Made by a program: the position numbers and the translations under genes | Notes under the pieces: model-generated | Database searches by the model: none | What the model saw: only the letters and a program-made list of their open reading frames with translations | Told to the model about the DNA's origin: nothing | Assembly: GCA_016756855.1 (NCBI GenBank) | Contig: JAESPD010000001.1 | Coordinates: forward strand, 62,001 to 126,000 | DNA: 64,000 nt | Direction: 5' to 3' | Source: a gamma proteobacterium endosymbiont of Lamellibrachia anaximandri | Lineage (GTDB): Bacteria > Pseudomonadota > Gammaproteobacteria > Chromatiales > Chromatiaceae | Shown: positions 30,936 to 39,621 of the stretch, piece by piece | Layout: the number at the start of each line of letters is the position of its first letter | How positions within the stretch are numbered: position 1 is the stretch's first letter

Positions 30936-31694
30936 ATGTCAGTCGAGCTTTACAATAAAAAAGAACATATCTGTGTCGCTTTTCGGGATCTGGTGACCGG
31001 AGATGCGGTGCAGGCCAATCAGTTCCTGATTTTTGACCACGGTCACGCCGCGTTACTCGACCCGGGTGGTGAGCTGACCTACTCCCGCCTCTTCATGGCG
31101 ATCAGCGACTATATGAATGTGAAAAAGCTCGATTATGTTATCGCCTCCCACCAGGATCCCGATATCGTCGCTTCAGTGAACAAATGGCTGGTGGGTACAG
31201 ATTGCAAGGTGGTTGTGCCCTCTCTCTGGGAGCGTTTCATCCCCCATTTCACCCGTCCCGGCCGCCTGCAGGGCAGGGTGGTTTCCATACCGGATCAGGG
31301 TATCAATCTTGAGCTGGGCAATATCCGGCTGAAAGCCCTGCCAGCCCACTTCCTGCATGCGGAAGGCAATTTTCAGTTTTATGATCCGATAAGCAAGATC
31401 CTCTTCTCCGGTGACCTCGGCGCCAACCTGCCGCCGGGGGATCTTGATAAACCGGTGAAAAAGCTGGCGGAAATACTGCCTTACATGGACGGTTTCCATA
31501 AGCGCTATATGAACTCCAACCGGGTATGTCGCTACTGGGCGAATATGGCGAGTTCCCTGGAGATCAACATGATTGTCCCTCAGCATGGCAGGTCGTTTGT
31601 GGGCAAGAAGGCGGTCGCCGAATTCATCAATTGGGTTGCAAATCTCGAGTGCGGGATCGATCTGATGACCCAGAGCCACTATCAGGTACCCTGA
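30936..31694 (+). CDS. ODP-type diiron metallo-beta-lactamase-fold protein
   Basis: Protein of 252 residues with the metallo-beta-lactamase fold of the flavodiiron/ODP family (oxygen-binding diiron proteins). Metal-ligand segments: ASHQDPDIVASVNKWL (HxxDPD, in place of the zinc HxHxDH), LPAHFLHAEGNFQFYD (His), FSGDLGANLPPGD (Asp) and VPQHGRSFVGKKAV (His). No flavodoxin domain follows, so it is not a flavodiiron oxygen reductase. Stand-alone members act as oxygen or redox sensors, for example in chemotaxis. The start has GGGGAG about ten bases upstream. The neighbouring Cache-like gene is convergent. Confidence 0.78.
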   Translation: MSVELYNKKEHICVAFRDLVTGDAVQANQFLIFDHGHAALLDPGGELTYSRLFMAISDYMNVKKLDYVIASHQDPDIVASVNKWLVGTDCKVVVPSLWERFIPHFTRPGRLQGRVVSIPDQGINLELGNIRLKALPAHFLHAEGNFQFYDPISKILFSGDLGANLPPGDLDKPVKKLAEILPYMDGFHKRYMNSNRVCRYWANMASSLEINMIVPQHGRSFVGKKAVAEFINWVANLECGIDLMTQSHYQVP

Positions 31695-31741
31695 TCATTT
31701 AGAACCATCCCAAACCCGCCGCTCAGGAAGGGCTGCGGGAA

Positions 31742-32710
31742 CTATCCGTCAGCCCTTGACCCTGCTAGGTCTCCAATCCAGAAAGCGAGATTCTTTTCCA
31801 GAAACTCTTCCATCGGCATGTAGTGGGAACCGTCACAAGAGAAGGTGAGTCCTAGCATGCCATTCATTATGTTCAGCGAGCTGCTGCGCAGATAGATGGT
31901 CTCGTCTGCAAACCGTAATGCCTTCAATCCATCGAGTACAGAACGGATCTGCGCGGGTGTAACCTTGGCCTCAGCTGGATAAGCGTGCAGTGGATAGACA
32001 AGACTGAGATCGGGGTCGATGATCTCTTCCACGCCGTGTATCCGATAACTGTATGGATCGTCCAACAGCCAGAATGAACAGCGTCCGCTGGAGTAGTGGA
32101 TTTTTGTGTGGAAGATGCCGTGGGCGGTCATCAGAGCATGAACCGTGTCGTGTACCGAATCGAGCTGATCATCCAGTCGGCTCTGAATCCGCTGTTGCAA
32201 AAAAACTGTGCCACGCACCGCCGGATCGCCCTTGAACTGCTGCCAGCGTAACTCCGGGTTGTCCAATCTGCTGTCGGCAAGCAATTTGTCGAGGGAGAAA
32301 TCAGCCGCGATGAATCCCACCAGGCCCTTATCTATGCGCACGGCCTGTAGGGCCGTAACACATTCTGTACTGGAGTACATGCTGCGATAGACCGATGAGA
32401 GCATGATGCCCTTGAACGGCAGGTTGTTTTTTAGATAGGGGCGATTCGAAAGGTCACGTCCCCGCCAGGAGCGATCGGCAACGCCCGCACTGATCAGGGA
32501 CGAGACTTCGAGGCCATCGAGATCCCAAGCGTAGAGAAAGTCGCAGCTGGAGATGTCGGACTGATGATCCAATAGCCGTTGGTCGAGCTGATCAGGGTCC
32601 TGCCACACCTCAGCGCACTCTTTTGCAAGTGCTGAAAGGGGTTCTCCGATTGCACCAGCAAGTGCGGCTTTTTTCTCCAGAATGTTCTGTTGGATAGACG
32701 ACATGATCAT
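31742..32710 (-). CDS. PDC/Cache-like sensor domain protein without visible output domain
   Basis: Protein of 322 residues. The central part FLYAWDLDGLEVSSLISAGV, then DRSWRGRDLSNRPYLKNNLP, is the hallmark of dCache_1/PDC ligand-binding domains (D..G....S and the GRDLSNRPY block), followed by SSVYRSMYSSTECVTALQAV and GLVGFIAADFSLDKLL. There is no signal peptide or transmembrane helix, unusual for a Cache domain, and the C-terminal 130 residues hold no kinase, GGDEF or methyl-accepting domain that I recognise. It could be a cytosolic sensor or partner. An in-frame ATG at 32704 is an alternative start. Convergent with the ODP gene. Confidence 0.65.
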   Translation of the reverse strand: MIMSSIQQNILEKKAALAGAIGEPLSALAKECAEVWQDPDQLDQRLLDHQSDISSCDFLYAWDLDGLEVSSLISAGVADRSWRGRDLSNRPYLKNNLPFKGIMLSSVYRSMYSSTECVTALQAVRIDKGLVGFIAADFSLDKLLADSRLDNPELRWQQFKGDPAVRGTVFLQQRIQSRLDDQLDSVHDTVHALMTAHGIFHTKIHYSSGRCSFWLLDDPYSYRIHGVEEIIDPDLSLVYPLHAYPAEAKVTPAQIRSVLDGLKALRFADETIYLRSSSLNIMNGMLGLTFSCDGSHYMPMEEFLEKNLAFWIGDLAGSRADG

Positions 32711-32948
32711 TAAATTTGATGGATTAAGGAAGCATCTTACACCGGAATAGATACGTTAAGTGTTTGATGTTTCACGTTGATGACAGTGAAAGGTTTAACG
32801 GTTTGGCACACTCAAGGGTCCCGGATTCAGATAGACTCTAATTCCCATTAGTTATGGGCGAGAAAGAGAGTGGTCTTTTACGCGCCGATGGAGAGTTGGG
32901 GTCAACGGCTCTGTGTACGTTTAGATGGTCGGTTGGAGGTTATTTCGC

Positions 32949-33509
32949 ATGAGATTACAACGAAGAGTGATGTCAAACGTAGCGCCGTTTCTATTTGCAC
33001 CAACTGTGTCCATGCGTAAAGAGCCGGTGCTGTACGCTAGACAAGCGGTACTGACAGCGCTCGGCCGGGATGACTTCGCAGTCGCCGGCGCAGTGGTGGC
33101 TCGCAATGCCTATGCGTTTCGCCACCTTGACCGAGAGCATGCGCCAGGCCTGATGAGCGATTTGGAACGGGCACTGAAAAGAAGAGACATAAAGGGCATT
33201 CATCTCACTCTGCAACAGGCAGTGGCGGCAGAGCTGGTACGGTGTCTCTCGGCAGTACAGGAGAATCTCGGCCACAGTCAGGATGCCAAACACCTGTTGA
33301 TGAAATGCAGCCGGTTATTCAGCATGCTGGAGACGGATCTGGGGAAAAAAGCCTGGGATGAGGGGCGTTGGGCGCTGCAGGGTTGCCAGCAATCGATAGG
33401 CACAATGGGTCTGTTTGGTGTTGGCTGCGTGGAGGCAGATCCCGAAAGGTTCTTACGGCATAAACAGACATTGATGGGGATTTTGCAAAGCAAGGGTCTG
33501 GTACGTTGA
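32949..33509 (+). CDS. Hypothetical protein
   Basis: Protein of 186 residues of no family I recognise. I start at ATG 32949, which has GGAGG (32935-32939) nine bases upstream; an earlier in-frame start at 32925 lacks this. The sequence is mostly predicted alpha-helical, soluble, with segments ARQAVLTALGRDDFAVAGAV and EAQ-like helices around DIKGIHLTLQQAVAAELVRC. No signal peptide. It is 123 bp before hemE on the same strand. The 238-bp gap before it contains an incomplete parS-like half site. Confidence 0.6.
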   Translation: MRLQRRVMSNVAPFLFAPTVSMRKEPVLYARQAVLTALGRDDFAVAGAVVARNAYAFRHLDREHAPGLMSDLERALKRRDIKGIHLTLQQAVAAELVRCLSAVQENLGHSQDAKHLLMKCSRLFSMLETDLGKKAWDEGRWALQGCQQSIGTMGLFGVGCVEADPERFLRHKQTLMGILQSKGLVR

Positions 33510-33632
33510 TCTTCCGCGCCATGCCCTGATCCGGCAGAGGGGCGCCACCCTGCTGATGACACCTCCCTCCGCGTTCACATTCCGTGTACAATTCGCGCAA
33601 ATCTAGAATGAAATGTACCAAAGGAATTTCGC

Positions 33633-34700
33633 GTGAGTATCCTGAAAAACGATAGACTGCTGCGTGCATTGCTGCGCGAACCATTGGATGTAACCCCTGT
33701 ATGGATGATGCGGCAGGCTGGGCGTTATCTGCCTGAATACAAGGCCACTCGTGCCCGTGCCGGCAGTTTTATGGATCTCTGCCGTAATCCCGAACTGGCC
33801 TGTGAAGTTACCCTCCAACCATTGGAACGCTACCCGCTGGATGCGGCGATCCTCTTCTCCGATATCCTTACCGTCCCTGATGCAATGGGCCTTGGGCTCT
33901 ACTTTACCGAAGGTGAAGGTCCCAGGTTCGAGCGACCGGTGCGGGATGAGGCCGCGGTCAATGCCTTGGGTGTGCCGGATATGGAGGATGACCTGGGTTA
34001 TGTGATGGATGCGGTGCGCGCCATTCGCCGGGAACTCGATGGCCGGGTTCCGCTGATCGGTTTCAGTGGCAGCCCCTGGACGCTTGCCACCTACATGGTG
34101 GAGGGGAGCGGTACCAAGAATTTCGCCAAGGTCAAGGGGATGATGTTCGATCGCCCCGAGCTGATGCACACCCTGTTGGGGAAAATCGCAGAATCGGTAA
34201 TCGCCTACCTCAATGCCCAGATTGCGGCTGGCGCCCAGGCGGTTATGATCTTCGATACCTGGGGCGGTGCCTTGACCCCGCAGCACTACGACGCCTTCTC
34301 CCTGAAATATATGGAACAGATCGTCCAGGGGCTGACCCGTGAATCCGAGGGACGCAAGGTGCCGGTGATCCTGTTCACCAAAGGCGGTGGACTTTGGTTG
34401 GAGCAGATGGCGGCAACCGGTTGTGATGCCCTGGGTGTCGACTGGACCCTCAGTATGGCGGATGCCCGGCGCAGGGTTGGAGACAAGGTTGCGCTGCAGG
34501 GCAACATGGATCCCTGCACGCTTTATGCCTCGCCTGAGCGCATCCGTGAAGAGGTGGGCAAGGTGCTGGCCAGTTACGGAAAAGGTTCAGGACATGTCTT
34601 CAATCTGGGGCACGGCATCCACCCGGAGATAGATCCGGAGCATGCCGGCGCCTTTATTGAAGCGGTGCATGAACTGAGCAAGCCTTATCACCAAGTCTGA
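33633..34700 (+). CDS. hemE: Uroporphyrinogen decarboxylase
   Basis: Cytoplasmic enzyme converting uroporphyrinogen III to coproporphyrinogen III in haem synthesis. The 355-residue length is normal. Signatures: the N-terminal [19 protein letters not shown] with the invariant arginines, [15 protein letters not shown] with the catalytic aspartate, and [16 protein letters not shown]. The start is GTG at 33633, preceded by AAAGGAA; it begins with [14 protein letters not shown] like relatives. Confidence 0.97.
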   Translation: MSILKNDRLLRALLREPLDVTPVWMMRQAGRYLPEYKATRARAGSFMDLCRNPELACEVTLQPLERYPLDAAILFSDILTVPDAMGLGLYFTEGEGPRFERPVRDEAAVNALGVPDMEDDLGYVMDAVRAIRRELDGRVPLIGFSGSPWTLATYMVEGSGTKNFAKVKGMMFDRPELMHTLLGKIAESVIAYLNAQIAAGAQAVMIFDTWGGALTPQHYDAFSLKYMEQIVQGLTRESEGRKVPVILFTKGGGLWLEQMAATGCDALGVDWTLSMADARRRVGDKVALQGNMDPCTLYASPERIREEVGKVLASYGKGSGHVFNLGHGIHPEIDPEHAGAFIEAVHELSKPYHQV

Positions 34701-34741
34701 AACTGTCCGCTAGCTCAAGTGATACTGATGGGCAAATAACG

Positions 34742-35629
34742 ATGAAGATTACAGTATTGGGCCTGGGACTGATGGGACACCCCATCGCCGAGCGCCTGCA
34801 ACATTGTGGGCACGATGTGGTGGCCTGGAATCGTTCCTCAGATCGCCTTGATACAGCCAAAGAGGCTGGGCTGGAGGTAGAGGCGGATCTAACCAATGCA
34901 GTCAAAGTGGCTGACGTCATTTGCCTCATCCTGAGCGATGCCCCGGCGATTCGGGAAGTCCTGTTGCAGAACAGTGTCAGCGCGGAACTGGCGGGAAAAC
35001 TGGTACTGCAGATGGGTACAGTGGCGCCGGAGGAGAGCCGGGAGATCGGCGCTGCCGTGGAGGCTGCGGGTGGCGACTACCTGGAGGCGCCGGTTCTGGG
35101 CAGCATCCCGGAGGCCCGCTCGGGACACCTGATCGTCATGGCAGGAGGCTCGGACGAAAACTACCAGCGTGGTCTGCTCCTGCTACGCTGTCTGGGCAAA
35201 CAGGTTCAGCATGTGGGTTTTGTTGGACAGGGGGCGGCCATGAAGCTGGCTATGAACCAGCTTATTGCCTCATTGACCGCCGGTTTTTCACTCAGCCTGG
35301 GTCTGGTACGGTCAGAAGGGATCGAAGTGGAAGCGTTCATGGAATTGCTGCGCGAGAGCGCGCTCTATGCGCCGACCTTCGATAAAAAGCTGTCCAAGAT
35401 GCTGGAACACGACTACGCGAATCCTAACTTTCCCCTCAAACACCTGATCAAGGATCTGGCTCTGTTTCAACAGGTAGCCGAGAAGATAGGTATCGACGCC
35501 GGGCTGCCGAAAGCGATGCTGCGGGTATTTGAAAAGGGCCGCTCCAACGGTCATGCCGAGGATGACTACTCCTCCCTCTATGAGGCGATCAATCCCGAGA
35601 TGGATATGGGAGTGGATCAGGGGTGTTAG
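34742..35629 (+). CDS. NAD(P)-dependent beta-hydroxyacid dehydrogenase family protein
   Basis: Protein of 295 residues related to 3-hydroxyisobutyrate and tartronate-semialdehyde reductases and glyoxylate/succinic semialdehyde reductases. Nucleotide-binding motif: ITVLGLGLMGHPIAERLQHCG; the conserved asparagine/arginine WNRSSD follows, indicating NADP preference; substrate motif YLEAPVLGSIPEARSGHL; catalytic lysine region GQGAAMKLAMNQLIAS. The exact substrate cannot be assigned. It follows hemE by 41 bp. Confidence 0.85.
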   Translation: MKITVLGLGLMGHPIAERLQHCGHDVVAWNRSSDRLDTAKEAGLEVEADLTNAVKVADVICLILSDAPAIREVLLQNSVSAELAGKLVLQMGTVAPEESREIGAAVEAAGGDYLEAPVLGSIPEARSGHLIVMAGGSDENYQRGLLLLRCLGKQVQHVGFVGQGAAMKLAMNQLIASLTAGFSLSLGLVRSEGIEVEAFMELLRESALYAPTFDKKLSKMLEHDYANPNFPLKHLIKDLALFQQVAEKIGIDAGLPKAMLRVFEKGRSNGHAEDDYSSLYEAINPEMDMGVDQGC

Positions 35630-35640
35630 TGTAGTGTAAC

Positions 35641-35727
35641 GTAGGATGCTGGTGAGCTTGCGAACCGCATCTTTCGAGGCGGACAAAGACATGGATGATG
35701 CGGTTCGCAAGCTCACCAGCATCCTAC
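35641..35727. repeat. Perfect 31-bp inverted repeat, family B (GTAGGATGC)
   Basis: Arms 35641-35671 and 35697-35727 are exact reverse complements of 31 bases, beginning GTAGGATGCTGGTGAGC, around a 25-base loop. It would form a very stable hairpin between the dehydrogenase gene and the next hypothetical gene. A shorter relative is at 60141-60174. Confidence 0.95.
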
Positions 35728-35750
35728 ACGATTTAGTTTTTGAGAAAGCC

Positions 35751-36419
35751 ATGCAACCGCTGTTCAGTCAACTGCCGGGCCGACACGAGCGGCACCTGAT
35801 GCGCAAGCACGAAAATCCCCTGTTTTCCGAGAGTGAGCGTTCACTAACCCCAGGAACCCTGGAAGAGGCGCAAAAACTCGATCATGAGGAGCTGGTGGCC
35901 TATATTGGCGACCTGCGCAAACTGGTGGGTGAAGCCATAGCTCTGGGGCCTCATGAGCAGAGCGACGTGATACTCAGCCTTAAAGAGCGCCTGGACAAAT
36001 CCTACGAAACGGCCTGTGGTCTGGCCGATAATCAGTCGGACAACAAAGCGGCGATCAAAAAGTTGATCTCGGTGATCATGCAGACGGTTTGGAAAGGCGC
36101 GGGCAATGACACGTTGGCGCGCCAGGAGCTGGAGCAGGAGGAAGAGGCCCGCAAGTTGCATTACGAGGTGTTGGAGTATCCCCTGGTTGCCGACCTCCTG
36201 TCACCGGATTCAGTGATCAGGGAAGATGAGTTGATCGCCGTGCTGCTCAGCGAGGAACGGGATGATTTCGAAGCGGCGGTGACCCTCTTCGATCCCGTAC
36301 ACATCGAGAGTCTCTGCGCCCAGGGTAAAGTTTTGTTGCAAGCGAGGGAAGCCGAGAGCAGCGAAATGCCGGATGCCAGGAGTCGCCTGAGGGAACTGGA
36401 GACCCTGCTGCAAGCGTAG
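35751..36419 (+). CDS. Conserved hypothetical protein
   Basis: Protein of 222 residues without recognisable family. The open frame begins inside the inverted repeat at 35646, but that part encodes only repeat-derived residues, so I start at ATG 35751 (MQPLFSQLPGRHERHLMRKH). It is strongly charged and helical (QELEQEEEARKLHYEVLEYP), has no signal peptide or membrane segment, and could be coiled-coil in part. Its stop codon TAG is the second to fourth base of a family A repeat. Function is unknown. Confidence 0.65.
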   Translation: MQPLFSQLPGRHERHLMRKHENPLFSESERSLTPGTLEEAQKLDHEELVAYIGDLRKLVGEAIALGPHEQSDVILSLKERLDKSYETACGLADNQSDNKAAIKKLISVIMQTVWKGAGNDTLARQELEQEEEARKLHYEVLEYPLVADLLSPDSVIREDELIAVLLSEERDDFEAAVTLFDPVHIESLCAQGKVLLQAREAESSEMPDARSRLRELETLLQA

Positions 36420-36487
36420 GCCTGATCAAGCGCAGCGGATCGGGCGTCACTTGGGTTGCCGGCTCCGCTGTGCTTGAGCCAGCCTAC
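36416..36487. repeat. REP-like double palindrome, family A, holding two stop codons
   Basis: Units GTAGGCCTGATCAAGC...GATCGGGC and GCCGGCTC...GAGCCAGCCTAC. TAG at 36417-36419 ends the hypothetical gene from the left. CTA at 36484-36486 is the TAG of the GGDEF-EAL gene from the right. The repeat thus exactly fills the gap between two convergent genes. Confidence 0.9.
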
Positions 36488-38604
36488 GAAACCTCGACCG
36501 CAAAAACCGGTCTTTCATCTGCCAGCAGATCATCCGCTGGTTTGCCGATGAAGTAACCCTGGGCGAAATCGACGCCGAGGTCATTGACCCTTTCAAATAC
36601 GGCACGTGAGTGGACAAACTCCGCCACCGTGTTTTTGATACCAATCTCCCTGGCAACATCCACGATCGCCTTGACCAACAGTTGCGCCTCACGGTCGCTA
36701 TCGAGATGTCTGATCAGGGATGCATCGATCTTGAGCTGATCCACTTCCAGTTCCAGGATGTGTTTGAAAGAGGAGTAACCGGCGCCGAAGTCATCAATGG
36801 CGAGATGGCAGCCATGCGATCTGGCCTGGCTGAGGAAGGATTTCAGGGCGTCATAATCGGCCACCTCTTCGCTTTCGAGCAGTTCGATGGTCATGCGTTT
36901 TCCCAAGTCAGGATCGCTGCTCAGGCGGTCGAAGAGATACTCTCGAATTTCAGGATCGAGGATATCCTCCACGGCGAGATTAACCGAAAAAGTGTAGTGG
37001 CTCGATTGAAACCGATCGAGGCACTTCTCCAGCATGATGCGGCTGAGTGCGGAGTAGATGCGGCTCTCCTTGGCGACCTGCATGAAGGCGAAGGGGGTGA
37101 GTAGCTGTCCCTCCTCATCCTGGATGCGCATCAGACACTCATAGTGTTCAACCCGCTTGCTCACATTGTTATAGAGTGGCTGGAAAAAAGGTTTGACGGC
37201 GTTTCGTCTAACCGCATTTTTCAGCAGACGGGTGATGCGCTGGTTTGTGGCGACCTTCTCTTCGATACCCAGTGACGCATCATATCGAAGCGCCTTGTTG
37301 CGTTGTTTCTTGGTTTGTTGCAGCGCCATGTTGGCTCTCTCCAACAAGGGGGGGGCACTTGCCACGCCTGCCCGAATACTGATCTGAACCTCATGTCCGT
37401 GGATGTCGAAACTGTTTCGCTCGACGAAGTTGATCAGATCTTGCGCGAGTTTCAGCGGGTCCTCCAGAGTTTCATGCGTGGAGATGAGCACGCCAAAGTC
37501 GTCGGCGCCGAATCGAAAAAGGTGGCTGTCGGGTCGAGTATGCAACAGAGTTTTCAGCTGCCTGGATAGCTGGATAAGGATCTCGTCGCCGCCCGCTGTC
37601 CCATAGAAGTCATTGATGTGTTTGAAACCGTCAATATTGAGCATTATCAGCGTCGGCTGGTCGGTTGGTTTTTTCTGCGTGGCCTCGAACGCAAACCGGT
37701 TGGGTAGCTGCGTCAGTGTATCGGTGGCCGCGCTGGCCTCCAGTTTTCGATGCAGGGCGATGAGCTTTTTGTGCTCTCTGTCGGTGCCCACAAGGAGAAA
37801 GATGATAACGAAAATGGAGAGAATAAAGCCGAAGCCCAGTAGGGTTGAGATACGATTTATCTGGTCTGCTTTGTTGAGGCTCATCCCCAGGAAGAGGTGT
37901 TTTGCCTGGTGCAAGGTAGCTCGTGTGTCGACCTCCAGTGCCGCCTGCAGGGTATCGCTGTAGAGGCCGAGATACTTCAGGAATATCTTGGCATGGGATA
38001 GGAATACCTGGTTAAAGCGTGCCTGGGCGTCATCGTCAAAATGGTACTCCTGAAGTTTATCCACACCTTGACGCAACTCTGTAAGGAAGTCCTTGTCCAG
38101 GCTGCGAGAGGCAAGGAATACAGCAGAGGTGATGCGAGAGAGCTCATTGAAATATTGCCCGTCACTCTGCTCAAAAAGGTTGAGATAGCGGGCAGTAAGA
38201 GAGGGAATATGGGTGGTGGAGTTTTGTATCAATGAGTTGATGGTGGCAAAACGTAGAATCAACTCCTCTTTTTCTGCCAGTTTGACTTCATACTGCCCGA
38301 ACCCGGCAAGAGTTTCAGCGAATACCGGATCCTGTAGATAGGCGTTCTCCCGAATCTCTGCAATGCGTTTGCGGATCTTACGAAGCTGGCTGTGACTATG
38401 GTCAAAATTGTAATAGATGAAGAAAGAGGCCTTGAGCAGATGGAGATCCAACTGCTCTTCCAGTCGTTCGATGTCACCTATGGTGTCATAGACAGTGGAG
38501 TGGAGCTGCAGCAGACGGCTGGTTTGGGAATCGGTATAGAAGAAGAGAGCGCCGACGAAGAACGCGGCAAGGACAGCAGCATAGATATTACCTGTGACAG
38601 TCAT
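36484..38604 (-). CDS. Membrane GGDEF-EAL protein, probable c-di-GMP phosphodiesterase
   Basis: Inner-membrane signalling protein of 706 residues. Two helices (about 7-25 and 252-275) enclose a periplasmic helical sensor of about 225 residues. The GGDEF domain (about 285-440) is degenerate, with FRFGADDFGVL in place of GGDEF, so it may not make c-di-GMP but could bind GTP. The EAL domain (about 445-700) retains the catalytic set: YECLMRI, FSVNLAVEDI, TIELLES, AIDDFGAGYSSF, LKIDASLI and VAEFVHS. I predict phosphodiesterase activity. Start overlaps the stop of the peroxidase gene (ATGA, 38601-38604), so the two are co-translated; this suggests a redox-linked signal. Confidence 0.9.
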   Translation of the reverse strand: MTVTGNIYAAVLAAFFVGALFFYTDSQTSRLLQLHSTVYDTIGDIERLEEQLDLHLLKASFFIYYNFDHSHSQLRKIRKRIAEIRENAYLQDPVFAETLAGFGQYEVKLAEKEELILRFATINSLIQNSTTHIPSLTARYLNLFEQSDGQYFNELSRITSAVFLASRSLDKDFLTELRQGVDKLQEYHFDDDAQARFNQVFLSHAKIFLKYLGLYSDTLQAALEVDTRATLHQAKHLFLGMSLNKADQINRISTLLGFGFILSIFVIIFLLVGTDREHKKLIALHRKLEASAATDTLTQLPNRFAFEATQKKPTDQPTLIMLNIDGFKHINDFYGTAGGDEILIQLSRQLKTLLHTRPDSHLFRFGADDFGVLISTHETLEDPLKLAQDLINFVERNSFDIHGHEVQISIRAGVASAPPLLERANMALQQTKKQRNKALRYDASLGIEEKVATNQRITRLLKNAVRRNAVKPFFQPLYNNVSKRVEHYECLMRIQDEEGQLLTPFAFMQVAKESRIYSALSRIMLEKCLDRFQSSHYTFSVNLAVEDILDPEIREYLFDRLSSDPDLGKRMTIELLESEEVADYDALKSFLSQARSHGCHLAIDDFGAGYSSFKHILELEVDQLKIDASLIRHLDSDREAQLLVKAIVDVAREIGIKNTVAEFVHSRAVFERVNDLGVDFAQGYFIGKPADDLLADERPVFAVEVS

Positions 38605-39584
38605 GGTGTATCGAGGATGGCCGGCATATCGCCAGTCAAAGTATTGAGAAAGGCCATCAACAGGGTGATCTGATCCTCCGACAACTCAAAACCAAGATTG
38701 TGGAAGGCCATCTTTTTCAATACTTTGTTCAGGGTGGCCGCACTGCCGTCGTGCAGGTAGGGGCTCGTTAGTGCAATATTTCGCAGGCTGGGCACCTTGT
38801 AACGGTTCTTGTCGAACGGGTCGCCGGTGCGTTGATGCAGGTCACCCTGGTCCTTGCGCCACTCAACTGGAATGACGGCGCCCAGATATTGATAAGAGTT
38901 GCCGCCGATATTGATGCCGTTGTGACAGGCGGCGCAGCCGATCTTTTTGAACAGCCGGTATCCGTCCAGCGCGGCTTTATCCAGTTCAAGCTCACCCCGC
39001 AGATAGCGGTCGAATTTGGCGTTGGGGGTGTAGAGTGCCTTTTCGAATTCTGCAATGGCATCCGCCATATCGTCTATCTCGACGCGGGATTTTCCGTAGA
39101 TGCTTTTAAACTGGCGGGGATATTCCGGGTGCAGATTGAGACGCCGGTCCACCTCCTCCAGTGTCAGCCCCATCTCTACAGGGTTGTGCAGAGGGCCGGA
39201 GACCTGAGAGGCCAGGTTGTCGGCACGGCCGTTCCAGAACTGACGAAAGTTGAAATAGGAGTTGAAAACCGTCGGTGAATTCATCTTTCCCGGCCGGTTG
39301 AAGATCCCTTCGGAAACGGTACGGTAGTCCGCGCCACCGGCCTCAGGATCATGGCAAGTGGCACAAGAGACTGTCTGGTCTTGTGACAGAATGGGATCGA
39401 AAAAGAGCTTTTTTCCTAATGCAGCCTTCTGTTTGTCATACTCAACATGCTGTGGAATGGGTTGAATCGGCTCAATGGCAAATATCGTTGATCCAGGCAA
39501 CAGGGATCCCCCGAGCAGGATGAATAATCTCCACGGGCATTTCAGGCGTTTGATGTTTGCCGGGTCAGTATGTGATTTGGACAT
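38601..39584 (-). CDS. Di-haem cytochrome c peroxidase family protein
   Basis: Periplasmic di-haem c protein of 327 residues in the CcpA/MauG superfamily. After an N-terminal membrane/signal segment (RLFILLGGSLLPGSTIFA) there are two haem sites, VSCATCHDPEAGG and IGCAACHNGINIGG, plus the family block YRTVSEGIFNRPGKMNSPTV with conserved residues and SLRNIALTSPYLHDGSAATL. It probably reduces hydrogen peroxide with electrons from a c-type cytochrome; other MauG-like roles are possible. It is translationally coupled to the GGDEF-EAL gene. Confidence 0.9.
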   Translation of the reverse strand: MSKSHTDPANIKRLKCPWRLFILLGGSLLPGSTIFAIEPIQPIPQHVEYDKQKAALGKKLFFDPILSQDQTVSCATCHDPEAGGADYRTVSEGIFNRPGKMNSPTVFNSYFNFRQFWNGRADNLASQVSGPLHNPVEMGLTLEEVDRRLNLHPEYPRQFKSIYGKSRVEIDDMADAIAEFEKALYTPNAKFDRYLRGELELDKAALDGYRLFKKIGCAACHNGINIGGNSYQYLGAVIPVEWRKDQGDLHQRTGDPFDKNRYKVPSLRNIALTSPYLHDGSAATLNKVLKKMAFHNLGFELSEDQITLLMAFLNTLTGDMPAILDTP

Positions 39585-39621
39585 GCGTTATTTTTCCACA
39601 GCGGGTGCAGGGCTGGGCAAC

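Noticed and set aside
32768-32783. Possible third parS (TGTTTCACGT followed by TGATGA)
   Set aside because: Only the left half matches; the palindrome is absent.
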